Position numbers and translations under genes: made by a program. 40,387 nucleotides of DNA, from NCBI GenBank assembly GCA_030605125.1, contig JAUWBD010000021.1:1-40387 (forward strand), read 5' to 3'. The first letter of the stretch is position 1, and every line of letters starts with the position of its first letter. The notes beneath the pieces were generated by a model. It was not told the origin of the DNA. It made no database searches and was given only the letters and a program-made list of their open reading frames with translations. The DNA is from Verrucomicrobiota bacterium. GTDB taxonomy: Bacteria; Verrucomicrobiota; Verrucomicrobiia; Opitutales; Opitutaceae. Of the stretch, positions 26,306 through 33,652 are shown piece by piece.

Positions 26306-26370
26306 GGAGAGGGAGAAGGCGGTGGAGGCGAAGTGGGAAGATTGAGTGGAAGAATCGGAGTGGGGGCTGG

Positions 26371-27012
26371 CTAGAGGAGGCCGGCGGCCCAGAGGCAGCC
26401 TTGCACGGTGAGGCGGCGGGCGGCGGGGAACTGGATAAACTCGTCCGGGCTGTGGCCGAGGGCGTTGTAGAAAACGCGGCCGGCGCCCCAGGTCTTGATC
26501 CAGGCCACGGGCATCTGCACGGCGCGGCCCTCGTGGTGGTAGGTGGTGTCGGCGAGCACGTGCACGCCGGGGTCGGTCATCATGTAGTATTGCTCCGACC
26601 GATACGCGAAGCTCGCGGGGAGGCCGGCGGTGATGGGGCTGGCCCAGTCGGTGACGCGCACCGAGTAGTCGCCGACGTGCGGGTGGCCGAGGAAATGGCC
26701 GCCGACCATCCATTCGTAGTCGAGGCGGCCGCGGAAGGCGTCGCCCATGCCGCCGTGGATGCCGGCGAGGCCCACGCCCGAGCGCACCGCGGCGCAAAGG
26801 CCTTTTTCCTGCTCGTTGGTCAGCTGGCCCATGGTCCAGCAGGGGAAGATCAGCGCGTAGGCCTTGAGTTTTTCGGCGTCCGCGAGGGGATCGAGCGTGG
26901 TGACGATCTCCGGGGCGAGGCCGTGGGCTTGGAGGTCGGCGGAGAAAAGTTGGACGATCTTCTCAGGCTGATGGCCATCCCAACCACCGCAGACGAACAG
27001 GGCTTTTTTCAT
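26371..27012 (-). CDS. ThuA-domain protein
   Basis: 213 aa. It starts MKKALFVCGGWDGHQPEKI and shows the class-I-amidotransferase-like fold of ThuA: YALIFPCWTMGQLT, VGLAGIHGGMGDAF, YEWMVGGHFLGHP, ITAGLPASFAYRSEQYY, and GAGRVFYNALGHSPDEF. ThuA-like proteins are linked to trehalose and related sugar use and often sit beside Gfo/Idh oxidoreductases, as here. No signal peptide is visible, so it is probably cytoplasmic. It is the first gene of a two-gene unit, divergent from an AraC regulator 71 bp away. Confidence 0.88.
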   Translation of the reverse strand: MKKALFVCGGWDGHQPEKIVQLFSADLQAHGLAPEIVTTLDPLADAEKLKAYALIFPCWTMGQLTNEQEKGLCAAVRSGVGLAGIHGGMGDAFRGRLDYEWMVGGHFLGHPHVGDYSVRVTDWASPITAGLPASFAYRSEQYYMMTDPGVHVLADTTYHHEGRAVQMPVAWIKTWGAGRVFYNALGHSPDEFIQFPAARRLTVQGCLWAAGLL

Positions 27013-27083
27013 GGATTGCGAGGAAACGGCGCGAGCCTAGCATGGCGGGCGGCTCCTCGGGAATAGACGGGCCTTTCAAAAAA

Positions 27084-27929
27084 ATGGACTTTGGAACCAA
27101 GCACTGGGGTGCGTTTACGCGGCGGCATCCGAGCGCCTATCAGGTGATCAACGCCGCGCCGGCCTTCGCCAAGAACCACTGGGTTCGCACGGCTTTCGCG
27201 AGCTGCAACTTCTCCTTCATCCTGCGCGGGCGGGGCGAGTTTCACCGCCTGGGGCGGGTGTGGGCGGTGGAGGCGCCGTGTGTGATCACCCAGTGGCCGG
27301 GGGAGTCCCTCGAGTATGGGCCGCTGGGCGCGCCGGAGGAGACCTGGGACGAGTTTTATCTCACTTATACCGGCGAGACGAAGGCGCGTTTCGAGGCGGC
27401 GCGCCTGATCGACGGCGAGCGGCCGGTTTGGCCGCTCCGCGATGCCCCGACGGTGCGCGGGCTGGTGGAGGAGCTGCGGCGTCTTTCGCACGCCGCGGAG
27501 CCCGAGGCGGTGGTGGACCGGGTGGATCGGCTGTGCGAGCGCCTGATCTTGGAGAGCTGGCTAGGGCCGGTGCGACGCGAGGCGCCGGTGGGCGATGCCG
27601 CGACGGTGCAGGCGATCGCGGCCGCGCTGCGGGCGGGGCTGGCGGATCCTTCGCTCGATCCGGAGGCTGTGGCGGCGGCGCATGGTTGGTCCGTATCCAC
27701 GTTTCGGCGACGCTGGGACGAGGTGATGCCGGAGAGCCCGGGCCGGACCTTGCAGGGGCTGCGGATGCAGGCGGCTTGCCGTCTGCTGGTGGAGACGACG
27801 CTGCCGATCCATGAGGTGGCCGCGCGGGTGGGCTTCGCCGACGAGTATTATTTCTCCCGACGCTTTCGGATCGAGCAGGGGATGCCGCCGCGGGAGTATC
27901 GGCGGGCCTACGTGCTGCGGCGGGGGTGA
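27084..27929 (+). CDS. AraC-family transcriptional regulator
   Basis: 281 aa from the ATG at 27084 (MDFGTKHWGAF). An ATG at 27042 would add MAGGSSGIDGPFKK and is less likely. The N-terminal cupin-like sensor (about 25-110) includes FSFILRGRGEFHRLG and VITQWPGESLEYG, typical of sugar-responsive AraC proteins. The C-terminal double HTH (about 190-278) includes WSVSTFRRRWDEVMPESPGRTLQGLRM and IHEVAARVGFADEYYFSRRFRIEQGMPPREYRR. It is divergent from ThuA and Gfo/Idh with a very short gap, so it most likely regulates that pair. Confidence 0.85.
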   Translation: MDFGTKHWGAFTRRHPSAYQVINAAPAFAKNHWVRTAFASCNFSFILRGRGEFHRLGRVWAVEAPCVITQWPGESLEYGPLGAPEETWDEFYLTYTGETKARFEAARLIDGERPVWPLRDAPTVRGLVEELRRLSHAAEPEAVVDRVDRLCERLILESWLGPVRREAPVGDAATVQAIAAALRAGLADPSLDPEAVAAAHGWSVSTFRRRWDEVMPESPGRTLQGLRMQAACRLLVETTLPIHEVAARVGFADEYYFSRRFRIEQGMPPREYRRAYVLRRG

Positions 27930-28013
27930 GGGGGGGCGCCCGCGCGCGGCGCGATCGGTGAGCGCGGCGGGAGGCGGTGATCCGGGATTGGCTTGGCCGG
28001 CGCCGCGTCGAGC

Positions 28014-29030
28014 ATGCCCGCGATGGCCCGAAAAAACTCCGCCTCGAAAAAATCCAAACCCTCCGCGCGGCTGCGGCCCTTTCGCCGCACGCGCGCGTTT
28101 TTGTGGATCAACCTCGTCGTCGCGCTCCTCGTCGGCGGCTGGTATCTCGTCCAGCCTCCCGCTCGCCAAGCCGAGGTGAGGCTCTTGGTTGGCAACACGT
28201 TTGCGGCGAACAAGAACGTCTCGCCCATCGATGTCGCGTGGGACCTTTGGCAGATCTACTACTCGAAGGATTTCGTGGCGGCGCCGCCGGCCTCGGGTGA
28301 TCGCGCCTTCGCCTACGCGGGGCTGCCGCGGGTCGTCTCGCCGGAATTGCCCGCGAAGCGCGTGTTGGTGAACGAGGGCTACGTGGTCGGCTACGCCGAC
28401 GAATGGGGCACGCCGCTCTGGGCGGCCTATCGGATGAAGGACGTGACGCCGCTGCCTGCGGCGGGCGAGCGGCCCGGTCGTTTCGAGCCCGATCCGCGCA
28501 CGGTGGCGCGCATCTCGCCGGAGGCCTACACGGGCACCGGTTTTGATCGCGGCCACCTGGCGCCGAACTACGCCATCGCCACGCGCTACGGCGAGGCGGC
28601 GCAGCGGGAGACCTTTTTGATGAGCAACATCATCCCGCAGCGGCACGGGCTCAACGCCGGCCTCTGGAAGCAGCTGGAGCAGCGCGCCGCGACCAGCTAC
28701 CCCGCGCGCTTCGGCGAGGTATGGGTGATCGCGGGGCCGGTCTTCGACTCCGGCTCGTCCGCCCGCGAGCGCCGCATCGGAGGGCGAGGCGCCGGCGGCA
28801 CGGTGCGTGTGCCGGGCGAGTGTTTCATGATCCTCGCGGACGAGAGCGACGGGCGCGTGCGCACGCTGGCTTTTCTCTTCCCGCAGGAGCCGGCGGCGGG
28901 CGCCCGCCTGGAGGAGTTTCTCACCACCGTGGCCGAGATCGAGCGGCGCACGGGCCTGGATTTTTTTGCCGAGCTCGATCCCGCGACCCAGCTCGAGCTC
29001 GAGGCCCGCAAGGCGACCCGCGTGTGGTGA
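28014..29030 (+). CDS. Membrane-anchored DNA/RNA non-specific endonuclease (NUC1-type)
   Basis: 338 aa from the ATG at 28014; a TTG at 27993 and an ATG at 28023 are also in frame. A basic N-terminus (KKSKPSARLRPFRRTR) precedes one hydrophobic helix (AFLWINLVVALLVGGWYLV). The catalytic domain has the beta-beta-alpha-Me motif DRGHLAPN (general base H181) and the metal-binding Asn in FLMSNIIPQ (N205). GYVVGYADEWGTPLWAAYRM and the GPVFDSG strand also fit the family. These nucleases cut both DNA and RNA without sequence preference. Export or anchoring suggests nutrient or defence nuclease use outside the cytoplasm; no immunity gene is seen. Confidence 0.88.
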   Translation: MPAMARKNSASKKSKPSARLRPFRRTRAFLWINLVVALLVGGWYLVQPPARQAEVRLLVGNTFAANKNVSPIDVAWDLWQIYYSKDFVAAPPASGDRAFAYAGLPRVVSPELPAKRVLVNEGYVVGYADEWGTPLWAAYRMKDVTPLPAAGERPGRFEPDPRTVARISPEAYTGTGFDRGHLAPNYAIATRYGEAAQRETFLMSNIIPQRHGLNAGLWKQLEQRAATSYPARFGEVWVIAGPVFDSGSSARERRIGGRGAGGTVRVPGECFMILADESDGRVRTLAFLFPQEPAAGARLEEFLTTVAEIERRTGLDFFAELDPATQLELEARKATRVW

Positions 29031-29072
29031 GGCGGATGTGGCGCATGGGGGCGCCGCGGGTCTGGGCCAGGG

Positions 29073-29912
29073 TCAACCGCGCTGGCGGACGGCCTCGAAG
29101 AGGGTGATGATGGTGGCCATGGCGACGTTGAGCGAGTCGGCCTGGCCGGCCATGGGGATGCGCACGCGGGCGTCGGCCTCGCGCAGCCAATAGTCGCTCA
29201 GGCCGTATTGCTCGCTGCCCATCACGATGGCGAGCGGGCCGCGCAGATCGGTCTCGGTATGGAGCGCGGTGGCCGAGGGCGTGGTGGCGACGGCGCGAAT
29301 GCCGCGCGCGCGCAGCCACTCGCGCACCTCCTCGCTGCTCGCGATGATGACGGGCACGGAGAACAGCACCCCGGTCGAGGCGCGCACGACGTTGGGGTTG
29401 AAGAGGTCCGTCACCGGATCGCAGACGATGAGCGCGTCGGTGCCGGCGGCGTCGGCGCTGCGCAGGATGGTGCCGAGGTTGCCCGGTTTTTCGATGGCCT
29501 CGACGACGAGGAGGAAAGGGGCGCGGCCGGGGGCGGCGGTGGTTTTGGCGGCGAGGAGCGTGTCGAGGTCGGCGAGTGTCTTGCGCCATTGCGGGGCGAC
29601 GGCGAGCAGGCCGTCGGGGCGCTCACGGTAGGCGACCTTCGCGAAGGCGTCGCGCGCGAGTTGAAACACTTTTGCGCCGGCGGCCTGGGCGTCGGCGATG
29701 AGCGCGGCTTCGTTGCCTTGCTCGCCGGGATACCACTCGGGGCAGATGTAGAGCTCGGTGAAGGGGATGCCCTTGTCCAAGGCGCGGCGGATCTGGCGAT
29801 AGCCCTCGACGAGGAAGACCCCGGCCTCGTCGCGCGGGCGGCGGTCGCGCAGCTTCACGAGCTGTTTCACGCGAGGGTTTTGAAGGCTGGAGATCAACTC
29901 GACCGGAGGCAT
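29073..29912 (-). CDS. TrmH/SpoU-family RNA 2'-O-methyltransferase
   Basis: 279 aa. The N-terminal substrate-binding part (LISSLQNPRVKQLVKLRDRRPRDEAGVFLVEG) and the C-terminal SPOUT domain are complete. Motif 1 is EKPGNLGTILRSADAAG (N145, R151), motif 2 is IVMGSEQYGLS (229-239) and motif 3 is RIPMAGQADSLNVAMA (251-266). It should methylate a ribose 2'-OH in rRNA or tRNA; the target is not readable. It is convergent with the endonuclease gene and divergent from the rlmD-like gene. Composite inverted repeat C begins only a few bases upstream of its start codon. Confidence 0.9.
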   Translation of the reverse strand: MPPVELISSLQNPRVKQLVKLRDRRPRDEAGVFLVEGYRQIRRALDKGIPFTELYICPEWYPGEQGNEAALIADAQAAGAKVFQLARDAFAKVAYRERPDGLLAVAPQWRKTLADLDTLLAAKTTAAPGRAPFLLVVEAIEKPGNLGTILRSADAAGTDALIVCDPVTDLFNPNVVRASTGVLFSVPVIIASSEEVREWLRARGIRAVATTPSATALHTETDLRGPLAIVMGSEQYGLSDYWLREADARVRIPMAGQADSLNVAMATIITLFEAVRQRG

Positions 29913-29915
29913 GGC

Positions 29916-29995
29916 CCACGAAACACACGAAAGGGCGCGAAAAGAAAATCCTCTTCCCTCCGCCTTTCGTGTGTTTCGTGTGTTTCGTGGTTAAG
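29916..29995. repeat. Composite inverted repeat element C (unit CACGAAANN)
   Basis: The left arm (29917-29944) holds CACGAAACA, CACGAAAGG and a degenerate CGCGAAAAG. After about 20 nt, the right arm (29965-29992) holds TTTCGTGTG twice and TTTCGTGGTT, the inverted units with a GGTTAA cap. The element fills the divergent gap between the TrmH and RlmD-like genes. Each right-arm unit contains a GTG in the same frame as the downstream gene. Confidence 0.85.
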
Positions 29996-31267
29996 AAAAA
30001 AGCCTTCAACGACCGTCCCTTCGCCTATCACGCCGAGCTCGAGCTGGAGATCGCCACGCTCACCAACCTCGGTGTGGGGCTGGCGCGCGTGCCGCACCCG
30101 GAGGACCCGACCGCGCGCTGGGTGGTGATGGTGCCCTTCACGCTGCCCGGCGAGCGCGTGCGAGCGCGGGTGTTTCGCAACCACAAGAACTACTCCGAGG
30201 CCGATCTCCTGGAGATCGTGCAACCTTCGCCCGAGCGCGTGGCGGAGCCGCCTTGCCCGCTCTTCGGGCGCTGCGGCGGTTGCCAATATCAGCACCTGAC
30301 CTATGCGGCGCAGCTGGAGTGGAAACGTCGCCAGGTGGAGGAGTTGCTGCGGCACATGGCGGGCATCGAGTTCGCGGTTTCGCCGGTGGTCGGTTCGCCG
30401 AAGCAGTTTGGCTACCGCTCGAAGATCACGCCGCACTTTCACCCGCCGCGGCCGGGGACGGACGCCGCGCAGATGCCGATCGGGTTTCTGCGGCAGGGCA
30501 CGCGTTTCGACATCGTGGACGTGCCGCGCTGCCCGATCGCGACGGATGCGATCAACGCCGAGCTGGCGGCGGCGCGCGAGCGCGTGCGCGCCAAGGCCGC
30601 CGCGGGCGACTACGTGCGCGGGGCGACCCTGCTCCTGCGCGAGGCCTCGGGCGTGGTGACGACGGACTACGACGCGGTGATCACCGAAACGGTGGCCGAC
30701 CCGGAGCGCCCGGACGCGGCGCCGCTGCGGCTCAAGTTTCTCGCTCGGGATTTTTTCCAGAACAACCCCTTCATCCTGCCGGCCTTCACGGCCTACGTGC
30801 GCGCGCAGGCGGCGGCGAGCGGGGCGCGCTTCCTGGTGGACGCCTACTGCGGCAGCGGGCTCTTCGCGCTGGTCTGCGCGCGGGCCTTCGAGCGTGTGGA
30901 GGGCGTCGAGATCAGCGAGAGCAGCGTGGCCTTCGCGCGCAAGAACGCGGAGCTCAACGGCATCGCCAACGCGGGCTTTCGCGCGGGCGACGCCGCGGCG
31001 ATCTTCGCGGGCCTGGAGCTGCCGGCGGCCGAGACCGCGATGGTCATCGACCCGCCGCGCAAGGGCTGCGACGAGGCGTTTTTGTCGCAGCTTTTTGAAT
31101 ACGGTCCGGGCACGGTCGTCTATGTGTCCTGCGATCCGGCGACGCAGATGCGCGACCTGCGGGCCTTCACGGCGGCGGGCTACGCGGTCACGGCGGTGCA
31201 GCCCTTCGATCTCTTCCCGCAGACGCGGCACCTGGAGTGCGTGACGACGCTGCGGCGCGGGGTTTGA
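29987..31267 (+). CDS. RlmD/TrmA-family 23S rRNA or tRNA m5U methyltransferase
   Basis: 426 aa from the GTG at 29987, the last of three in-frame GTGs, all inside repeat element C. No ATG stands before the conserved region. A TRAM-like N-terminus (LELEIATLTNLGVGLARV) is followed by the [4Fe-4S] cysteines C90, C96 and C99 (CPLFGRCGGCQ) and probably C182 (PRCPI). Then come FFQNNPFILPAF, the SAM motif LVDAYCGSGLFAL, the catalytic DPPRKGCDEAFL and the nucleophile C382 in YVSCDPAT. It methylates uridine C5 in rRNA or tRNA; which one is not decided by sequence alone. A hairpin (31298-31318) lies 30 nt after the stop. Confidence 0.88.
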   Translation: MVKKKAFNDRPFAYHAELELEIATLTNLGVGLARVPHPEDPTARWVVMVPFTLPGERVRARVFRNHKNYSEADLLEIVQPSPERVAEPPCPLFGRCGGCQYQHLTYAAQLEWKRRQVEELLRHMAGIEFAVSPVVGSPKQFGYRSKITPHFHPPRPGTDAAQMPIGFLRQGTRFDIVDVPRCPIATDAINAELAAARERVRAKAAAGDYVRGATLLLREASGVVTTDYDAVITETVADPERPDAAPLRLKFLARDFFQNNPFILPAFTAYVRAQAAASGARFLVDAYCGSGLFALVCARAFERVEGVEISESSVAFARKNAELNGIANAGFRAGDAAAIFAGLELPAAETAMVIDPPRKGCDEAFLSQLFEYGPGTVVYVSCDPATQMRDLRAFTAAGYAVTAVQPFDLFPQTRHLECVTTLRRGV

Positions 31268-31297
31268 GCGGCGGAGCCGGGGGCTCAACGTGGGCGC

Positions 31298-31318
31298 GGT
31301 CGTCGGCAAGCGACGACC
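31298..31318. repeat. Perfect 8-bp inverted repeat after the RlmD-like gene
   Basis: GGTCGTCG (31298-31305) pairs with CGACGACC (31311-31318) around the loop GCAAG, 30 nt after the stop of the m5U methyltransferase gene. No T-run follows on the plus strand, so it may be a repetitive palindrome rather than an intrinsic terminator. Confidence 0.5.
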
Positions 31319-31394
31319 CTACGGGTGATTTACAGGCGGTGGACGTTTCGCGGCTCGCGCCGAGGCGGGCGGCGGTTTTGCTCGCGGGCCGTCC

Positions 31395-32447
31395 ATGTTT
31401 TCGCTGACCGGCTTTCTCGACGACACCCTCGGGCTCGGGCATCCGCTGACCTACCTCGCGCTGTTTCTGGCCGCCTCGCTGCTGCTGGTGTGGCGGCTGG
31501 AGGTGATGCTGGAGCGCGGGCTGGAGGGCACGGCGCTCGGCGCACTCGTCATGCCGCTCTGCTCGGGGCTGGGCAATCTGCTCTTCGTCTGGGTGGCGCG
31601 GCAGCAGGGGGTGCCGCAGGCGGAGGTGGCGGTGAACGCGCTGGGCAACAACCTCACGAACCTGCTGCTCATCCTACCCGGCGTGGCCCTCTTTGGCGCG
31701 CTGAGCCTGCGCGCGGCCGGCGGCGGCGCGGGCGGCAAGGGCCGCGCGAAGGGCGCGAGGAAAAAAGCCGGCGGGGGCGGGGGGCGTGGCAAAGCCGACG
31801 CGGAGACGGCGACCCGGCTGCACGCGCTCGCGCTTTTCCTCACGTTCGGCGCGGCGGCGGCGTTTGCGTTGATCACGTGGGCGCTGGGCCTGGACGGGCG
31901 TTTCGATCGCGGCGACGGCTTCGCGTTGATCGGCCTCTTCCTGCTCTGGCAGGGCTTTCATCTCTACGACGTGCGCAAGCACCAGATCACGCAGCGGCAG
32001 AGCTTGTCGCCGCTGATCGTGGTGGACGTGGTGCTCGCGCTGCTGGGGGCCTGGGTGTTGATGGTGAGCCTGGACTGGCTGGTGGCGTGGTTGCAGGCGC
32101 GGCCGGAGGGCAGCCTCGGCGCGGCGCATCTCGGCTGGGTGACGGCGTGGCTGATGGTGTTGCCCAACGCCGCGCTCGCCGGCTACTACGCGTGGCGCTC
32201 GCGCGCCGACATCGTCTATGCCTCGCAGGTCGGCGACGGGCACATCTGCATCCCGCTCTGCCTCGGGCTGGCGGCGGTGCTCATGCCTTTCGAGGCGCCG
32301 GCCTGGTTCGCGAACGCGTTGCTCGTGCTGGCGGGCGCGGCGGTGTTTCATGCGCTCTTCGTGGCGCTCTTTGGCGGGCTGCCGCGCTGGCTGGCGATCG
32401 TGCCCCTCGCCGGCTACGCGTGGTGCCTGCGCGAGGGGCTGACGTGA
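31395..32447 (+). CDS. CaCA-like (sodium/calcium exchanger superfamily) membrane protein, divergent
   Basis: 350 aa with about ten hydrophobic segments in two halves, split by a Gly/Lys/Arg-rich cytoplasmic loop at about 104-136. Each half has an alpha-repeat-like block: MPLCSGLGNLLFVWVA ... NALGNNLTNLLLILPG in the first, and MVLPNAALAGYYAW ... DIVYASQVGDGH in the second. The N-x-x-G-x-N-x-x-N-x-L-L pattern matches CaCA alpha-repeats. However, the acidic residue that normally follows the Pro (as in SLPEL) is Leu in the first repeat and Asn in the second. I infer a transporter of CaCA fold with altered ion choice. No partner gene is adjacent. Confidence 0.65.
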   Translation: MFSLTGFLDDTLGLGHPLTYLALFLAASLLLVWRLEVMLERGLEGTALGALVMPLCSGLGNLLFVWVARQQGVPQAEVAVNALGNNLTNLLLILPGVALFGALSLRAAGGGAGGKGRAKGARKKAGGGGGRGKADAETATRLHALALFLTFGAAAAFALITWALGLDGRFDRGDGFALIGLFLLWQGFHLYDVRKHQITQRQSLSPLIVVDVVLALLGAWVLMVSLDWLVAWLQARPEGSLGAAHLGWVTAWLMVLPNAALAGYYAWRSRADIVYASQVGDGHICIPLCLGLAAVLMPFEAPAWFANALLVLAGAAVFHALFVALFGGLPRWLAIVPLAGYAWCLREGLT

Positions 32448-32514
32448 ATCGGCGTCGTCGGGGGCACCACTGAAGCGAGGGTGCGCTACGCCGAATCCAT
32501 CGGTCCTTTACGGC

Positions 32515-33147
32515 TTAGGGTGCGGGCTTGATCTCGAGCACGCCGAGATAGGTGAAGTGATTGGCGTTGTTGTTGTCGGGTCCGGGCGTGATGCGGATGA
32601 GCAGCGTGCCGTCGGGCGCGGAGACGAGCGGCGGCGTGGAGACGGAGCGCGAGTTGTTGTTGGCTGCGTTGAGCTCGACGAAGGAGGTCTCGGCGCCTTC
32701 GAGCGTGTAGCGCGTGGTGCGGTTGTCGCCACCGGCGCCGAGACGGGAGGCGAAGAAGGTCAGCACGTAGCGCACGCCGGGTTTGAGGCCGGAGAGTTTG
32801 AGGACGGGGCGGACGTTTTCTTTTCCGCCGAAGGGCTCGACGTTGGCGTAGAGACTGTCGGCGACGGCGCTTGCGGGGTAGCCGGCGGCCTCGGTTTTCA
32901 CGCCGTTGGAGTTGGCTCCGTTGAAGGGCGCGACGACGCTGAGCAGCAGGCCGCTCTTGCCTCCCTTGGCGTCGATCAGGTTGAGGTTCGTGAGGCGGTG
33001 CTGGTTTTTTTCGTCGATGTTGTTCCAGGTGGCCGTGGCGTTGTCTTCGGTGGGGGTGGCGGAGGCGCCGAAATCGATGAGCACGCGCTCCGCGCGCAGA
33101 GCGGCGGAGGCGACAAGAAGAAGCGAGGCGAGGAGGGCGGTTTTCAT
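32515..33147 (-). CDS. Secreted beta-rich protein of unknown function
   Basis: 210 aa from the ATG at 33145-33147 (MKTALLASLLLVASAALRA, a signal peptide). The mature protein begins ERVLIDFGASATPTEDNATATWNNI, a start often seen in verrucomicrobial exported or surface modules. It continues as an apparent jelly roll (VRPVLKLSGLKPGVRYVLTFFASRLG, RYTLEGAETSFVELNA, GTLLIRITPGPDNNNANHFTYLGVLEI). It resembles a free-standing carbohydrate-binding-like domain, but I cannot name the family. It is convergent with the CaCA-like gene. Confidence 0.7.
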   Translation of the reverse strand: MKTALLASLLLVASAALRAERVLIDFGASATPTEDNATATWNNIDEKNQHRLTNLNLIDAKGGKSGLLLSVVAPFNGANSNGVKTEAAGYPASAVADSLYANVEPFGGKENVRPVLKLSGLKPGVRYVLTFFASRLGAGGDNRTTRYTLEGAETSFVELNAANNNSRSVSTPPLVSAPDGTLLIRITPGPDNNNANHFTYLGVLEIKPAP

Positions 33148-33652
33148 GGCGGGGTGTGGGACGAGCATGGGTGAAGACCGATATGGCGGCGAATCTGGAA
33201 TGGCCGGGAGGGGCTCGCGGCCGTGCGTGCTGGGTGGGGAAAGAATACGGAGGAGACGGGTCCAGGGGATGCGCGGACGATTCAGGCTGGGCGCGAGCGG
33301 TGGTCTCGGCGTGTCGAGTCAAAGTCGAATTGGCGCAACGGGTGCCGTCGCTGGCGAGGTGGCGGAGCTATGGACGAACAGTTGGACATGATGCCGGGCC
33401 ATGGTGAGCAAGTTTCTGGAAAACAGGAGATAGAGTAGCCTGTTAGCGTCATTGGCCGGGCTCGGCAGAATGCCGCGCCGGCGCATGCATCGCGCGGAAG
33501 ACGGCGTGCGCGCTGCGCGCAGCTAAGTGTTGCGCGGCGTGGGGGAAGTGGAAGGCAAGCGGTTTTGTAACGTAGTCATCGTTACTGTAACGTCCGCGCC
33601 CGCTTTCGTTTTGTCCGGCCTCGGCGGATACCCGAGACAGGCCTCCCGCCTT
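33148..33652. other. 505-bp intergenic region upstream of the PEP-CTERM gene
   Basis: The gap lies between the divergent secreted-protein gene and the PEP-CTERM gene. No credible gene is seen. It is locally less GC-rich near 33400-33445. It contains a palindromic box at 33566-33592 (annotated separately). No clear -35/-10 or sigma-54 pair was found by eye. Confidence 0.5.
33566..33592 (+). promoter_or_regulatory. Candidate operator: TGTAACG direct repeat with an inverted CGTTAC
   Basis: TGTAACG occurs at 33566-33572 and 33586-33592, 20 bp apart (about two helical turns). CGTTAC at 33580-33585 is the inverse of GTAACG, so a 6-bp dyad (33567-33572 / 33580-33585) lies inside the direct repeat. 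It is 60 nt before the PEP-CTERM start. The regulator is unknown. Confidence 0.4.
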
